From the NCBI RefSeq assembly GCF_900102515.1, contig NZ_FMVS01000010.1, positions 62,001 through 126,000 of the forward strand: a DNA stretch of 64,000 nt. Reading direction: 5' to 3'. Of the stretch, positions 35,475 through 45,567 are shown one piece after another (the first letter of the stretch is position 1; every line of letters begins with the position of its first letter). The DNA is from Butyrivibrio sp. INlla14. GTDB lineage: Bacteria > Bacillota > Clostridia > Lachnospirales > Lachnospiraceae. The notes under the pieces were generated by a model. The model was not told where the DNA came from. It was given only the letters and a program-made list of their open reading frames with translations, and made no database searches. The position numbers were made by a program, and so were the translations under genes.

Positions 35475-37598
35475 ATGAACAGAGAAGAAGCAAAAAAGCG
35501 TGCACAGGAACTTGTTGCTAAGATGACTGTAGAAGAGAAGGCATCTCAGCTTCGTTATGATGCACCAGCTATCGACAGACTTGGAATACCAGCATATAAC
35601 TGGTGGAATGAGGCTCTGCACGGCGTTGCAAGAGCAGGTACAGCCACAATGTTTCCACAGGCCATCGGACTTGCAGCAGCATTTGATGAAGAGCTTATGG
35701 GCGAGGTTGGCGAGATCATAGCAGAGGAAGCTCGCGCTAAATATAATGAGCAGGCTAAGAGAGAAGACAGAGATATCTACAAGGGTCTTACTTTCTGGGC
35801 TCCAAACGTTAACATTTTCAGAGATCCACGCTGGGGCAGAGGCCATGAGACTTATGGTGAGGATCCATTCCTTACAAGTTCTCTGGCAGTTCCTTTTGTT
35901 AAGGGAATGCAGGGTGACGGAGAATACATGAAGGCTGCAGCATGTGCCAAGCACTTTGCAGTTCACTCTGGACCTGAGGGCGAGAGACATTTCTTTGACG
36001 CCAAGGCAAGCAAGAAGGATCTTGAAGAGACCTACCTTCCAGCTTTTGAAGCCCTTGTAAAAGAGGCTGACGTAGAAGCTGTAATGGGTGCTTATAACAG
36101 AACAAATGGCGAGCCATGCTGTGCTAACAAGCCACTTATGGTGGATAAACTCCGTGGCGAGTGGGGCTTTAAGGGCCATTTTGTATCTGACTGCTGGGCT
36201 ATCAAGGATTTCCATGAGAACCACAAGGTCACATCAAGTCCTGAGGAGTCTGCTAAGCTCGCTCTTGAAATGGGATGCGATCTTAACTGCGGATGCACAT
36301 ATCAGTCCATTATGAACGGTGTAAGAGCTGGTCTTATAGATGAGAAGTATCTTACTGAGTCTTGCGTAAGACTCTTTACAACAAGATTCCTTCTTGGAAT
36401 GTTTGATAAGACAGAATTTGATGAGATTCCTTTTGAAAAGGTAGAGTGCAAAGAGCACCTTGCTGTTGCAAAGAGAGCAGCAAAAGAGTCAGTAGTTCTT
36501 CTTAAGGATGACGGACTTCTTCCTCTTAATAAGGACAACATAAAGACAATCGGTGTAGTTGGACCAAATGCTAACTCCAGATTGTCACTTATAGGTAACT
36601 ACCATGGAACAGCTTCAAGATATGTAACAGTTCTTGAGGGAATCCAGGATAAGGTAGGAGATGATGTTCGCGTACTCTATTCAGAGGGCTGCGATATCTT
36701 TAAGAATAATATAAGTAACCTTGCAGATCCAAATCTTCCAGACAGATTGTCAGAGGCTCAGGCTGTTGCAGACCACTCAGATGTAGTAGTTGTTGTAGTT
36801 GGCCTTGACGAGAACCTTGAAGGAGAAGAAGGAGATGCGGGCAACCAGTTTGCATCAGGAGATAAGATCAATCTTAGCCTTCCACTTCCTCAGAGACAGC
36901 TCCTTTACACTGTTCTTGAGTGTGGCAAGCCTACAATCGTTATCAACATGGCTGGTAGTGCTATTGACCTTTCTAAGGCTCAGGAGGATGCCAACGCAAT
37001 TCTCCAGGCATTCTATCCTGGAGCAAGAGGCGGCGCAGATGTTGCAGATATTCTCTTTGGAGAAGTATCACCATCAGGTAAGCTTCCTGTAACCTTCTAC
37101 AAGTCAGCTGATGACCTTCCTGACTTCAAGGACTATTCCATGAAGAACAGGACCTACAAGTATTTTACAGGCACACCTCTTTATCCATTTGGATATGGTC
37201 TTACATATGGTGACTGCTATGTTAAGCCTGACTTCAACTTTAATGTCAAGTATGAAGACGCGGATAAGGCAACAGGTGCAGAGATTACAGTGACAGTTGC
37301 TAATGATGGCAAGTTCGATACAGATGAAGTTGTTCAGCTCTACATCAAGGACCTTGATTCTGAGTTTGCAACACTTAATCCAAGCCTTTGCGGATTTAAG
37401 AGAGTTCATGTTCCAGCAGGCGGAGAGGTAACAGTTACTCTTTCTATTAATGAGAGAGCCCTTACTTCTGTAGATGAGGAAGGTAAAAGAGCTATCTTTG
37501 CCAAGAACTTCAGACTCTATGCAGGTACTCAGCAGCCAGATGCTCGCTCAGAGGAACTTACAGGTCATAAGTGCATAAGCGTGGACTTTACTATTTGA
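35475..37598 (+). CDS. Glycoside hydrolase family 3, beta-xylosidase/beta-glucosidase type
   Basis: Encodes 707 residues from ATG 35475 (GAGGA seven bases upstream); an in-frame TTG at 35451 is less likely. The N-terminal barrel has the NWWNEALHGVARAG, DPRWGRGHETYGEDP and KHFAVHSGPEGERHFF motifs. The nucleophile is Asp239 (HFVSDCWAIKDF). The alpha/beta sandwich domain follows (KESVVLLKDDGLLPL, GVVGPNANS), and a fibronectin-III-like domain ends the protein. There is no signal peptide. The motif set is closest to bacterial GH3 beta-xylosidases. With GH67 and xylB nearby, hydrolysis of imported xylo-oligosaccharides is the likely role. Beta-glucosidase activity cannot be excluded. Confidence 0.92.
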   Translation: MNREEAKKRAQELVAKMTVEEKASQLRYDAPAIDRLGIPAYNWWNEALHGVARAGTATMFPQAIGLAAAFDEELMGEVGEIIAEEARAKYNEQAKREDRDIYKGLTFWAPNVNIFRDPRWGRGHETYGEDPFLTSSLAVPFVKGMQGDGEYMKAAACAKHFAVHSGPEGERHFFDAKASKKDLEETYLPAFEALVKEADVEAVMGAYNRTNGEPCCANKPLMVDKLRGEWGFKGHFVSDCWAIKDFHENHKVTSSPEESAKLALEMGCDLNCGCTYQSIMNGVRAGLIDEKYLTESCVRLFTTRFLLGMFDKTEFDEIPFEKVECKEHLAVAKRAAKESVVLLKDDGLLPLNKDNIKTIGVVGPNANSRLSLIGNYHGTASRYVTVLEGIQDKVGDDVRVLYSEGCDIFKNNISNLADPNLPDRLSEAQAVADHSDVVVVVVGLDENLEGEEGDAGNQFASGDKINLSLPLPQRQLLYTVLECGKPTIVINMAGSAIDLSKAQEDANAILQAFYPGARGGADVADILFGEVSPSGKLPVTFYKSADDLPDFKDYSMKNRTYKYFTGTPLYPFGYGLTYGDCYVKPDFNFNVKYEDADKATGAEITVTVANDGKFDTDEVVQLYIKDLDSEFATLNPSLCGFKRVHVPAGGEVTVTLSINERALTSVDEEGKRAIFAKNFRLYAGTQQPDARSEELTGHKCISVDFTI

Positions 37599-37921
37599 CA
37601 TACCTCAGAGCCAGATCCGCAGGATGGTTTTGCTCTATAGATAACATGTACGTGTTTTGAAACATAACACGTACAACTTACAAGCAATTTGAATAATTTT
37701 GTATGCAATTTTTCTACGTTTTGATAGCTTGTAATTTGGATGCCTATGACAGATAATATGTATCGTCAGAAAAAGTATACAAGTGCAAAGTTGTATTTTT
37801 TCAACTTGGATATTGGCAGATCTTTTACATTGCACATGTGTGTATCGACCACTTGGAACGAATAGTTCTTGGGAGATAAAAGTTTTATGAAGGCGCCTAT
37901 AGCGCAAGAAAGGGGATTTTT
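37599..37921. other. Non-coding spacer upstream of the sugar isomerase
   Basis: No credible gene. It contains a nine-pair hairpin GTACGTGTT/AACACGTAC (37648-37656 with 37666-37674, loop of nine) that lacks a T-tract, and a six-pair AAGTTG/CAACTT hairpin with a T-rich loop (37788-37793 with 37802-37807). The isomerase ribosome site AAAGGGG lies just before the ATG. The leader may carry regulation of the isomerase, but no known riboswitch is recognised. Confidence 0.5.
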
Positions 37922-39400
37922 ATGATTAACATTCCAGAAGTTAAAATTGGACTTGTTGCAGTAAGCCGTGACTGCTTCCCAGCATCACTTGCTGTCAACA
38001 GAAGAAAAGCTTTGGTAGAGGCTTATAAGAAGAACTACAACGACAAGGACGTTTATGAGTGCCCTGTTTGTATCATCGAGAGTGAGACTCAGACACTTGA
38101 GGCTCTTGAGGATGTTAAGAAGGCTGGATGTAACGCTCTTTGCGTATACCTTGGAAACTTCGGACCAGAAATTTCTGAGACACTTCTTGCTGAGAAGTTT
38201 GATGGACCTGTAATGTTCTGTGCTGCTGCAGAGGAGTCACAGGGCGACCTTATCGATGGCAGAGGAGATGCATACTGCGGTATGCTCAATGCTAGCTACA
38301 ACCTTCACCTTCGTGGAGTTAAGGCATATATTCCAGAGTATCCAGTAGGAACTGCTGATGAGTGTGCTAAGATGATCAACGAGTTCGTACCTATCGCAAG
38401 AGCTCTTGATGGACTTGCAAACCTCAAGGTTATTTCATTTGGACCTCGTCCTATGAACTTCCTTGCTTGTAACGCTCCTATCCAGCAGATCTATAACATG
38501 GGTGCTGAGATTGAAGAGAACTCAGAGCTTGACCTCTTCGAGTCATTCAACAAGCACGCTGGAGATCCTAGAATTGCAGAAGTTAAGGCTGATATGGAAA
38601 AAGACCTTGGCGCTGGCAACAAGAAGCCTGAAATCCTTGAGAAGCTTGCTCAGTACGAGCTTACACTTCTTGACTGGATCGAAGAGCACAGAGGCGGTAA
38701 GAAGTACGTTTGTATCGCTGGTAAGTGCTGGCCTGCATTCCAGACACAGTTTGGATTTGTTCCTTGCTATGTAAACTCAAGACTTACAGGAAGAGGAATC
38801 CCTGTATCTTGTGAAGTAGATATTTACGGTGCTATTTCAGAGTTCATCGGAACATGCATTTCTGATGATGCTGTAACACTTCTTGATATCAACAACTCTG
38901 TACCTGCTGATATGTACGAGCAGTCAATCAAGGGCAAGTTCGATTACAAGCACACAGACACATTCATGGGCTTCCACTGCGGAAACACATGCACAAGCAA
39001 GCTTTCAAGCTGCGAGATGAAGTTCCAGAGAATTATGGCTAGAAACCTTCCTGAGGAAGTTACACAGGGAACACTTGAAGGAGATATCATTCCTGGAAAC
39101 ATCACATTCTACAGACTTCAGAGCACATCTGATAATCATCTTAAGGCTTATGTTGCACAGGGTGAGGTTCTTCCTGTTGCTACACAGTCATTCGGTGGTA
39201 TCGGTGTATTCGCTATTCCAGAGATGGGAAGATTCTACAGACACATTCTCATCCAGCACAACTTCCCTCACCACGGAGCAGTTGCGTTTGGTCACTTCGG
39301 AAAGGCTCTTTACGAAGTATTTAAGTATGTTGGAGCAGAGGTTATTGGTTACAATCAGCCAGCTTCTCTTCCATACCCAACAGAGAATCCATTTGCATAA
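37922..39400 (+). CDS. L-fucose/L-arabinose isomerase-family protein
   Basis: Encodes 492 residues. The protein has the fold order of the fucose/arabinose isomerase family: an N-terminal Rossmann-like domain (VKIGLVAVSRDCFP, NALCVYLGNFGPE), a second domain with KVISFGPRPMNFL, a catalytic region with a CEVDIYGAISEFI acidic segment and FHCGNTCTS, and a C-terminal GHFGKALYEVFKYVG. It would interconvert an aldose and ketose in the cytoplasm. Exact substrate (arabinose, fucose or xylose) is not decided by the sequence. Codon use is strongly biased, suggesting high expression. A clear terminator follows. Confidence 0.85.
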   Translation: MINIPEVKIGLVAVSRDCFPASLAVNRRKALVEAYKKNYNDKDVYECPVCIIESETQTLEALEDVKKAGCNALCVYLGNFGPEISETLLAEKFDGPVMFCAAAEESQGDLIDGRGDAYCGMLNASYNLHLRGVKAYIPEYPVGTADECAKMINEFVPIARALDGLANLKVISFGPRPMNFLACNAPIQQIYNMGAEIEENSELDLFESFNKHAGDPRIAEVKADMEKDLGAGNKKPEILEKLAQYELTLLDWIEEHRGGKKYVCIAGKCWPAFQTQFGFVPCYVNSRLTGRGIPVSCEVDIYGAISEFIGTCISDDAVTLLDINNSVPADMYEQSIKGKFDYKHTDTFMGFHCGNTCTSKLSSCEMKFQRIMARNLPEEVTQGTLEGDIIPGNITFYRLQSTSDNHLKAYVAQGEVLPVATQSFGGIGVFAIPEMGRFYRHILIQHNFPHHGAVAFGHFGKALYEVFKYVGAEVIGYNQPASLPYPTENPFA

Positions 39401-39414
39401 TGCGATAAACATAG

Positions 39415-39443
39415 AAAGGGATGCAGAAATGCATCCCTTTTTT
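39415..39443 (+). terminator. Intrinsic terminator after the isomerase
   Basis: Eleven-pair stem AAAGGGATGCA/TGCATCCCTTT with a GAAA tetraloop (39415-39425, 39430-39440), continuing into a T-run ending at 39443. Confidence 0.9.
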
Positions 39444-39468
39444 GTGATATAGGAAATTTCTTCATTCC

Positions 39469-39802
39469 TTATGACAAAAGAGTTAGAACTCCGGAATTTG
39501 ACTGATTGGCCTGGGCAAGAACAGATTCTCCAGCTTTAGAGAGAATGTTAAGGTTTGAAAAGTTAAAGCGCCATCTGCAATCTGTACAAGGGAAATTCCA
39601 TCCTGAGCATTGCTGGATGCTTGAGTGAGGCCTCTTACCTGTCTCCTCATTGTTTCAGAAATACCAAGACCAGCCGCATCATCAGCAGACCGGTTAATTT
39701 ATAACCCGTCGAAAGTTTTTCTGCTGAGTACCGCTGGGAAACAGTAGTCATGCCATATTGACGATTTGCATTCATTCCAGAAATGTTGTGTTGTATTACC
39801 AT
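39469..39802 (-). pseudogene. Flagellin remnant: N- and C-terminal ends joined, two frameshifts
   Basis: Read on the minus strand from ATG 39802, the first frame encodes the conserved flagellin N-terminus ([27 protein letters not shown]). After a one-base loss near 39697 it continues in another frame as [43 protein letters not shown]. After a second loss it continues as a flagellin C-terminus, [18 protein letters not shown] and VLTLL, then a stop at 39469-39471. Both losses fall in A-runs. Restoring both bases gives exactly 111 codons plus a stop. The variable centre of flagellin (well over 100 residues) is absent. Either this is a decayed, internally deleted gene, or the two frameshifts are homopolymer sequencing errors in a mini-flagellin gene. 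Confidence 0.88.
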
Positions 39803-39842
39803 AGGCTCCATCCTCTTAAAACGACACTCCTTGTCTTTTTTT

Positions 39843-39870
39843 ATATCGGAATAAATATACATTAATCTTA
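39843..39870 (-). promoter_or_regulatory. Sigma-28-like (flagellar) promoter relic
   Basis: On the minus strand, TAAGATTA is followed after 12 bases by TCCGATAT, close to the flagellar sigma-28 pattern TAAAGTTT-N11-GCCGATAA (one base longer spacer). It lies about 40 bases upstream of the flagellin remnant, consistent with its origin. The rest of the 303-base spacer 39803-40105 is AT-rich and holds nothing else I can support. Confidence 0.4.
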
Positions 39871-40105
39871 GGACATATTAGTAAAATATATACGAAAAAA
39901 TAAACAAAATTTCCCAAGTGAATCTGTGCATTATCACGGAGAAATATGGAGGACGGATACACTTGCAGAATGATTAATAGTACATAAAAATCAATATTTA
40001 CACACATATTCTGCATATGTTATCATTTGAACGCAGAACCATATGGAATTATATACAGGCGAGTGTATAAATATACAGAAAATATTCTTTTTGAAAGGAA
40101 CAGAT

Positions 40106-41068
40106 ATGAAAATAGTAGTAGCAGATAAAGACAGCGTTGGATCAGATATGGATTATAGCATTTATGATGAGCTTGGAGAGGTTACTTATTATGATGATAA
40201 GATAACAGAAGATAATGCCAAAGAAAGGCTTGCTGGAGCTGAGGTACTTATGATCAATAAAAGTGCCATTACTGATAAGATCCTTGATGATGCCCCGGAT
40301 TTAAAGCTTATTTGCGAATTCGCAACAGGCTTTGATAATGCAAATATTCCTGCCTGCAACAGGCATGGGGTCAAGGTTGCCAATGTGGTCAATTATTCCA
40401 CAGCATCTGTTGCGCAGCACACTTTTGCTCTTTTATTCTACCTTATGGAGAGTATGAGACATTATGATGAATTTGTAAAAAGTGGTGAATATGCAAATCA
40501 GCCACACTTCTGTTGCCTTGATATTCCATTTCACGAGCTTGATGGTATGACCTATGGAATAGTTGGCATGGGAAATATAGGCAGAAAGGTTGCTCAGATC
40601 GCAACAGCCTTTGGAGCCAAGGTTATCTTTTACTCTGCATCAGGTAACAGCACCTGCACAGACTACGAGAGAGTTGAATTCGATGAGCTATTGAGAAGAA
40701 GTGATGTCATCTCAATCCATTGTCCACTTAGTGACAGGACTAGAAATCTCTTTAGCGGGGATGTCTTTGATAAGATGAAAGATACCGCAGTCCTCATAAA
40801 TGTTGCCCGAGGCGCTGTCGTAAGCGAACAGGACTTGGCTAATGCTCTTTTAAATAATAAAATAAAGGCCGCAGGTCTGGATGTTTTATATCCAGAACCC
40901 ATGGCCAAAGATTCACCTCTTTTGCAGATACAGGATAGCACAAAACTCATGGTCACACCTCACCTTGCCTGGGCCAGCACTGAGGCCCGCCGCAGATGCC
41001 TTGAGGAGGTTAAAAAGAATGTTCAGGCTTACCAGAGGGGCGAAGCAAGAAATATTGTAAATCCATGA
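40106..41068 (+). CDS. D-isomer-specific 2-hydroxyacid dehydrogenase
   Basis: Encodes 320 residues from ATG 40106, preceded by GAAAGGA; the longer frame to 40043 has no ribosome site. The NAD-binding domain has YGIVGMGNIGRKVAQIA. The catalytic Arg is in LINVARGAVV, the Glu in GLDVLYPEPM, and the His in VTPHLAWAS. The protein would reduce a 2-keto acid, or oxidise the D-hydroxyacid, with NAD(H). Glycerate/hydroxypyruvate, D-lactate and similar substrates are all possible. It is convergent with the esterase gene, 14 bases away, and stands alone. Confidence 0.92.
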   Translation: MKIVVADKDSVGSDMDYSIYDELGEVTYYDDKITEDNAKERLAGAEVLMINKSAITDKILDDAPDLKLICEFATGFDNANIPACNRHGVKVANVVNYSTASVAQHTFALLFYLMESMRHYDEFVKSGEYANQPHFCCLDIPFHELDGMTYGIVGMGNIGRKVAQIATAFGAKVIFYSASGNSTCTDYERVEFDELLRRSDVISIHCPLSDRTRNLFSGDVFDKMKDTAVLINVARGAVVSEQDLANALLNNKIKAAGLDVLYPEPMAKDSPLLQIQDSTKLMVTPHLAWASTEARRRCLEEVKKNVQAYQRGEARNIVNP

Positions 41069-41082
41069 TCGTAAAGTTTGCA

Positions 41083-42618
<1,536 letters not shown>

Positions 42619-42813
42619 ATGTCACATGAAGTAATGGAACCTCGCCAAGGGATAGTTGATTTTGGACATGAAGAGGGGAAATGCTATAACGATATGTTTT
42701 TAAAATACAGAGATAGAGATATTTCTTTGCAAGAATTAAAGGATTTTCAGGAAAATCCGGAAAACTTTAGAATAGAAATACCCTCGCCTAATAGAGGACA
42801 TGCACATGAATAG
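42619..42813 (+). pseudogene. C-terminal fragment of a polymorphic-toxin nuclease (GH-E type)
   Basis: Encodes 64 residues from ATG 42619 (GGGGGAA upstream). The sequence DFGHEEGKCYNDMF, YRDRDISLQELKDFQENPENF and the closing IPSPNRGHAHE match the last ~50 residues of GH-E/HNH-like nuclease domains at the ends of polymorphic toxins. Those proteins usually run to hundreds of residues, so the delivery and linker regions are missing. The two genes that follow look like immunity genes, the normal order for such loci. It may be an orphan toxin cassette used by recombination, or simply a remnant. It is not obviously a complete enzyme. Confidence 0.65.
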
Positions 42814-42824
42814 GGAGGATAGAT

Positions 42825-43346
42825 ATGATAACCATTTTTGATGCAGCATTAATGGGTGATTTTGAATTATTAATGAAGATGTATAAAGGTGATGTCAATT
42901 GTATAAATGAGGATACAAAACTTAATTTACTACAAACAATTATGTGTGGAGATGGAAATTATGAACAACGCAAGGCAATGGTGTTTTTTTTGATTGACGA
43001 GGGAATTGATATTAACTATCAAGGTGGAAAACATAAGCGCAATGCTCTGCATATATTATATTCTTCATTGAATATAAGGGATGAAGAATTCATAATAACT
43101 ATCACTAATACTTTACTTGAGGCAGGGATAGATATTAACCAAAAAGATGCTTTTGGTGCTATTCCGTTATCTTACTTGATATCAGGAAAACTAGGTAATG
43201 GTGTGGTTAAGAGTTTATTATCGGTTTTAAAAAAATACGGTGTTAAGTGTCATGAGAAGGATAATTATGGAAATTCGTGCGTGGATTACGCTAATCAGTT
43301 TCCATGGCGAAAAGAGATAGCGGAGGAAATGAAAAATGAGGATTGA
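42825..43346 (+). CDS. Ankyrin-repeat protein, probable immunity protein
   Basis: Encodes 173 residues with a GGGAGG ribosome site. Three to four ankyrin-like repeats are visible (IFDAALMGDFELLMKMYKG; LIDEGIDINYQGGKHKRNALHIL; LLEAGIDINQKDAFGAIPLSYL; KKYGVKCHEKDNYGNSCVDYA). No signal peptide. Short ankyrin proteins commonly follow polymorphic toxin genes as immunity proteins. It begins 11 bases after the toxin fragment and overlaps the next gene by 11 bases, indicating one cassette. The AT-rich composition differs from the flanking enzymes and suggests horizontal transfer. Confidence 0.8.
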   Translation: MITIFDAALMGDFELLMKMYKGDVNCINEDTKLNLLQTIMCGDGNYEQRKAMVFFLIDEGIDINYQGGKHKRNALHILYSSLNIRDEEFIITITNTLLEAGIDINQKDAFGAIPLSYLISGKLGNGVVKSLLSVLKKYGVKCHEKDNYGNSCVDYANQFPWRKEIAEEMKNED

Positions 43347-43680
43347 TAATTCTTTGTATGGGGGATTTGTTGTTTCTAAGAATGTGTTAAACGGGATTCC
43401 TATCAGATATTCTTACAGAGAAAAAAGTAACATAAAAGAGCTGAATGGATGGACAATCTATTCAGATATAGATGATGACGAATATGTGAGTGATTCCAAC
43501 AATTTTGTAATAGTAACAGCGGAGACGTTGTTTGAAAAAGCACAGGTCATAAAGGAAATATTTGATGCACCATATGGAACGGACTTATGTTGGTTATATG
43601 AAGAAGGCGTGCATACCGGATTCTATGATTTAAAAAATGATAAAGAGGTTACAATAGAACAGATAAATAAAGGTTTTTAA
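43336..43680 (+). CDS. DUF2185 (Imm33-like) immunity protein
   Basis: Encodes 114 residues. The start GGFVVSKNVLNGIPIRYSYREK, then NGWTIYSDIDDDEYVSDSNNFVIV and a TLFEKAQVIKEIFDAPYGTDLCW segment, follows the DUF2185 pattern, a family used as immunity proteins in polymorphic toxin systems. The ATG lies within the end of the ankyrin gene (overlap ATGAGGATTGA), so translation is coupled. No catalytic residues are expected. The next gene is convergent after a terminator. Confidence 0.78.
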   Translation: MRIDNSLYGGFVVSKNVLNGIPIRYSYREKSNIKELNGWTIYSDIDDDEYVSDSNNFVIVTAETLFEKAQVIKEIFDAPYGTDLCWLYEEGVHTGFYDLKNDKEVTIEQINKGF

Positions 43681-43695
43681 ATTTGCTAATATAAT

Positions 43696-43726
43696 AAGGC
43701 CTGTATCTCAGATGGATACAGGCCTT
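43696..43726. terminator. Terminator between convergent genes
   Basis: Twelve-pair stem AAGGCCTGTATC/GATACAGGCCTT (43696-43707 with 43715-43726, loop of seven). It lies between the immunity gene and the end of the pectate-lyase-like gene and can serve both strands, although neither side has a long T-tract. Confidence 0.75.
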
Positions 43727-43734
43727 TGATAATA

Positions 43735-45282
43735 TTAGAATCCAACACAGTTGCCCTTTAATGTGGCACCCTTAATGTTATTCTTTCCGTTTTTAGATGT
43801 GCAATCCTGGATTACCGCTGTTCCAAAGGTTACCTTTTTGCCAAGAGCAGAAGGTGTTCCTTCCTTTGGCCAGTTGAAGTTGTATTTCTTGTTGCTGTCT
43901 GCTGTGCACTTTTTCATAGTTACAACTCCGCTCTGGTTATTTCTGTCAAAGCCAGAAGCGTAGTTACCAACTGCTGAACATCCTTCCAAAACATGATTAA
44001 GTGGGTCAAGGTGAGCGGCAACACCGGAAGTCTTGTTATCAACTCCGCCAAGTTTAAAGCCGTTACCATCACCGTAGATACCGTCGCAATATCCATTGTA
44101 GTTTGCCTTACAGTTCTTAAAGGTTACAGCCCCATGTGCTGCATAGAGATCCCATCCATCATCACTGTTATATTCGGCGACGCAGCCTTCGAAATAGTTG
44201 CCGGTTCCTGAATGGAGCTTACAAGCAAATCCGTCAGCATTTTCACCCTTGGGATCTGCATTGTGATGTGAAGTGCAGTTGTAGAATTTGTTGTTGGAGC
44301 CGCCGTTACTGATCTGGAAACCGGCATCCTTGTTGTAGCAGCAGGTTACATTGGTAAAAGTATTGTTGTTGCCATCGATAAAGATACCGTTGTCAGCAGC
44401 ATTTTTTACTGTAAAGTTTGAAAGATTGCTGCCACTTCCTGAGATGGTGATTCCTCTTCCAGAGCTTCCGCTTGTGGATGAAAAATCAATTGTGGCATTG
44501 TTCTTACCAGTGATATGCACACCGGAAGGAAGTTTTACGGAGCCACTCTTTACAGTACCGTCAATAACAATTGTGGTGCCACTCTTAGCCTTGCTGATAG
44601 CAGAAGAAAGAGATGTTCCACCATTCTTAACTGTAATAGTGCTGCCACTTGCGCTTCCTGAACCGCTACCAGAGCCTGATCCAGAACCTGAACCGCTACC
44701 GGAACCACCCCCGGAGCCTGATCCGTTAGAGCAAGCTTCGAATTTGAATTGCTGATAGGTGTTTTTCTTGTTGTACTTCCAGGTAACAATGTTGGCGCCA
44801 GCATCTACTGCTGCGTTATATACGCTTACAGCCTGTTTTTCAGAGCCACATTTGCTCTTAAGAGCTACAACTCCGTCAGAAATCTTAACTACCTTAAAAA
44901 TCTGTGAATCCTTGCCATTAGCTGGCCAAATCTGAATGTTAGTACCGTCTGCTGATTTGCCCCCGTTTACGTCAAGCATACGGCCACCAGCCATACCACT
45001 TTTAATTGTGATATAGTTGCTACCCAGGTTTGTAACATACCACTTCTGACAGGCATTGCCATTTCCTGTCCACTGCTGGACATTGGCGCCGTTTGCGTCG
45101 GAAGCATTAGCAACATCAACATACATCTGGCTGTTGATGTTCTTAATGTAATACCATCCGTCTGAGATGATATTAGATGCAGCTTCTGCCTTTGGAGCTG
45201 TGGTTGCTATGGCAGAAGAAGCCACTATCACAGAAGCTGTCGTGATAGCGATAACAACCTTTTTGATCAGTTTTTTGAACAT
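43735..45282 (-). CDS. Secreted right-handed beta-helix pectate lyase (PL9-like) with ricin-type lectin domain
   Basis: Encodes 515 residues. A signal peptide (about 1-34, ending PKAEAAS) is followed by a ricin B/CBM13-like lectin domain (about 40-182; DGWYYIKNINSQMYVDV, QQWTGNGNACQKW). A Gly-Ser dipeptide linker follows (about 185-212). The catalytic domain (about 214-515) is a parallel beta-helix with the PL9-like segments HHNADPKGENADGFACK, AEYNSDDGWDLYAA and YGDGNGFKLGG. These carry the Asp residues expected for calcium binding and a candidate Lys base. The enzyme would cut polygalacturonate outside the cell. The linker is encoded by a short repetitive DNA tract that could vary in length. 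Confidence 0.9.
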   Translation of the reverse strand: MFKKLIKKVVIAITTASVIVASSAIATTAPKAEAASNIISDGWYYIKNINSQMYVDVANASDANGANVQQWTGNGNACQKWYVTNLGSNYITIKSGMAGGRMLDVNGGKSADGTNIQIWPANGKDSQIFKVVKISDGVVALKSKCGSEKQAVSVYNAAVDAGANIVTWKYNKKNTYQQFKFEACSNGSGSGGGSGSGSGSGSGSGSGSGSASGSTITVKNGGTSLSSAISKAKSGTTIVIDGTVKSGSVKLPSGVHITGKNNATIDFSSTSGSSGRGITISGSGSNLSNFTVKNAADNGIFIDGNNNTFTNVTCCYNKDAGFQISNGGSNNKFYNCTSHHNADPKGENADGFACKLHSGTGNYFEGCVAEYNSDDGWDLYAAHGAVTFKNCKANYNGYCDGIYGDGNGFKLGGVDNKTSGVAAHLDPLNHVLEGCSAVGNYASGFDRNNQSGVVTMKKCTADSNKKYNFNWPKEGTPSALGKKVTFGTAVIQDCTSKNGKNNIKGATLKGNCVGF

Positions 45283-45567
45283 ACCTTCTTGTCCTCCCTT
45301 ATTAAGTTAAGTATAGTTTTGCCTCCACAAGCTAAAACATAAGGAAATCATAACACGCATGAATACTGGATGTAAACGCTTTCATAAACGTAAAAATGTA
45401 TGAAAATGCGCACTTTCTTTTGGCGATAATTACAATAATCGTAAAAATTGGGAATAAAATATAATCTACCTTTGAATTCGGGATATATATAAACTACAAT
45501 GAAAGTATCTTGGATTTGAGTTACACGTAATAAAAGAATAAACAAGAGAATGTGAGGAATAGAGGAC

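Noticed and set aside
37635..37907. Minus-strand frame of 90 codons upstream of the isomerase gene
   Set aside because: Cys/Lys/His-rich product of untypical composition without a ribosome site, overlapping hairpins in a leader region.
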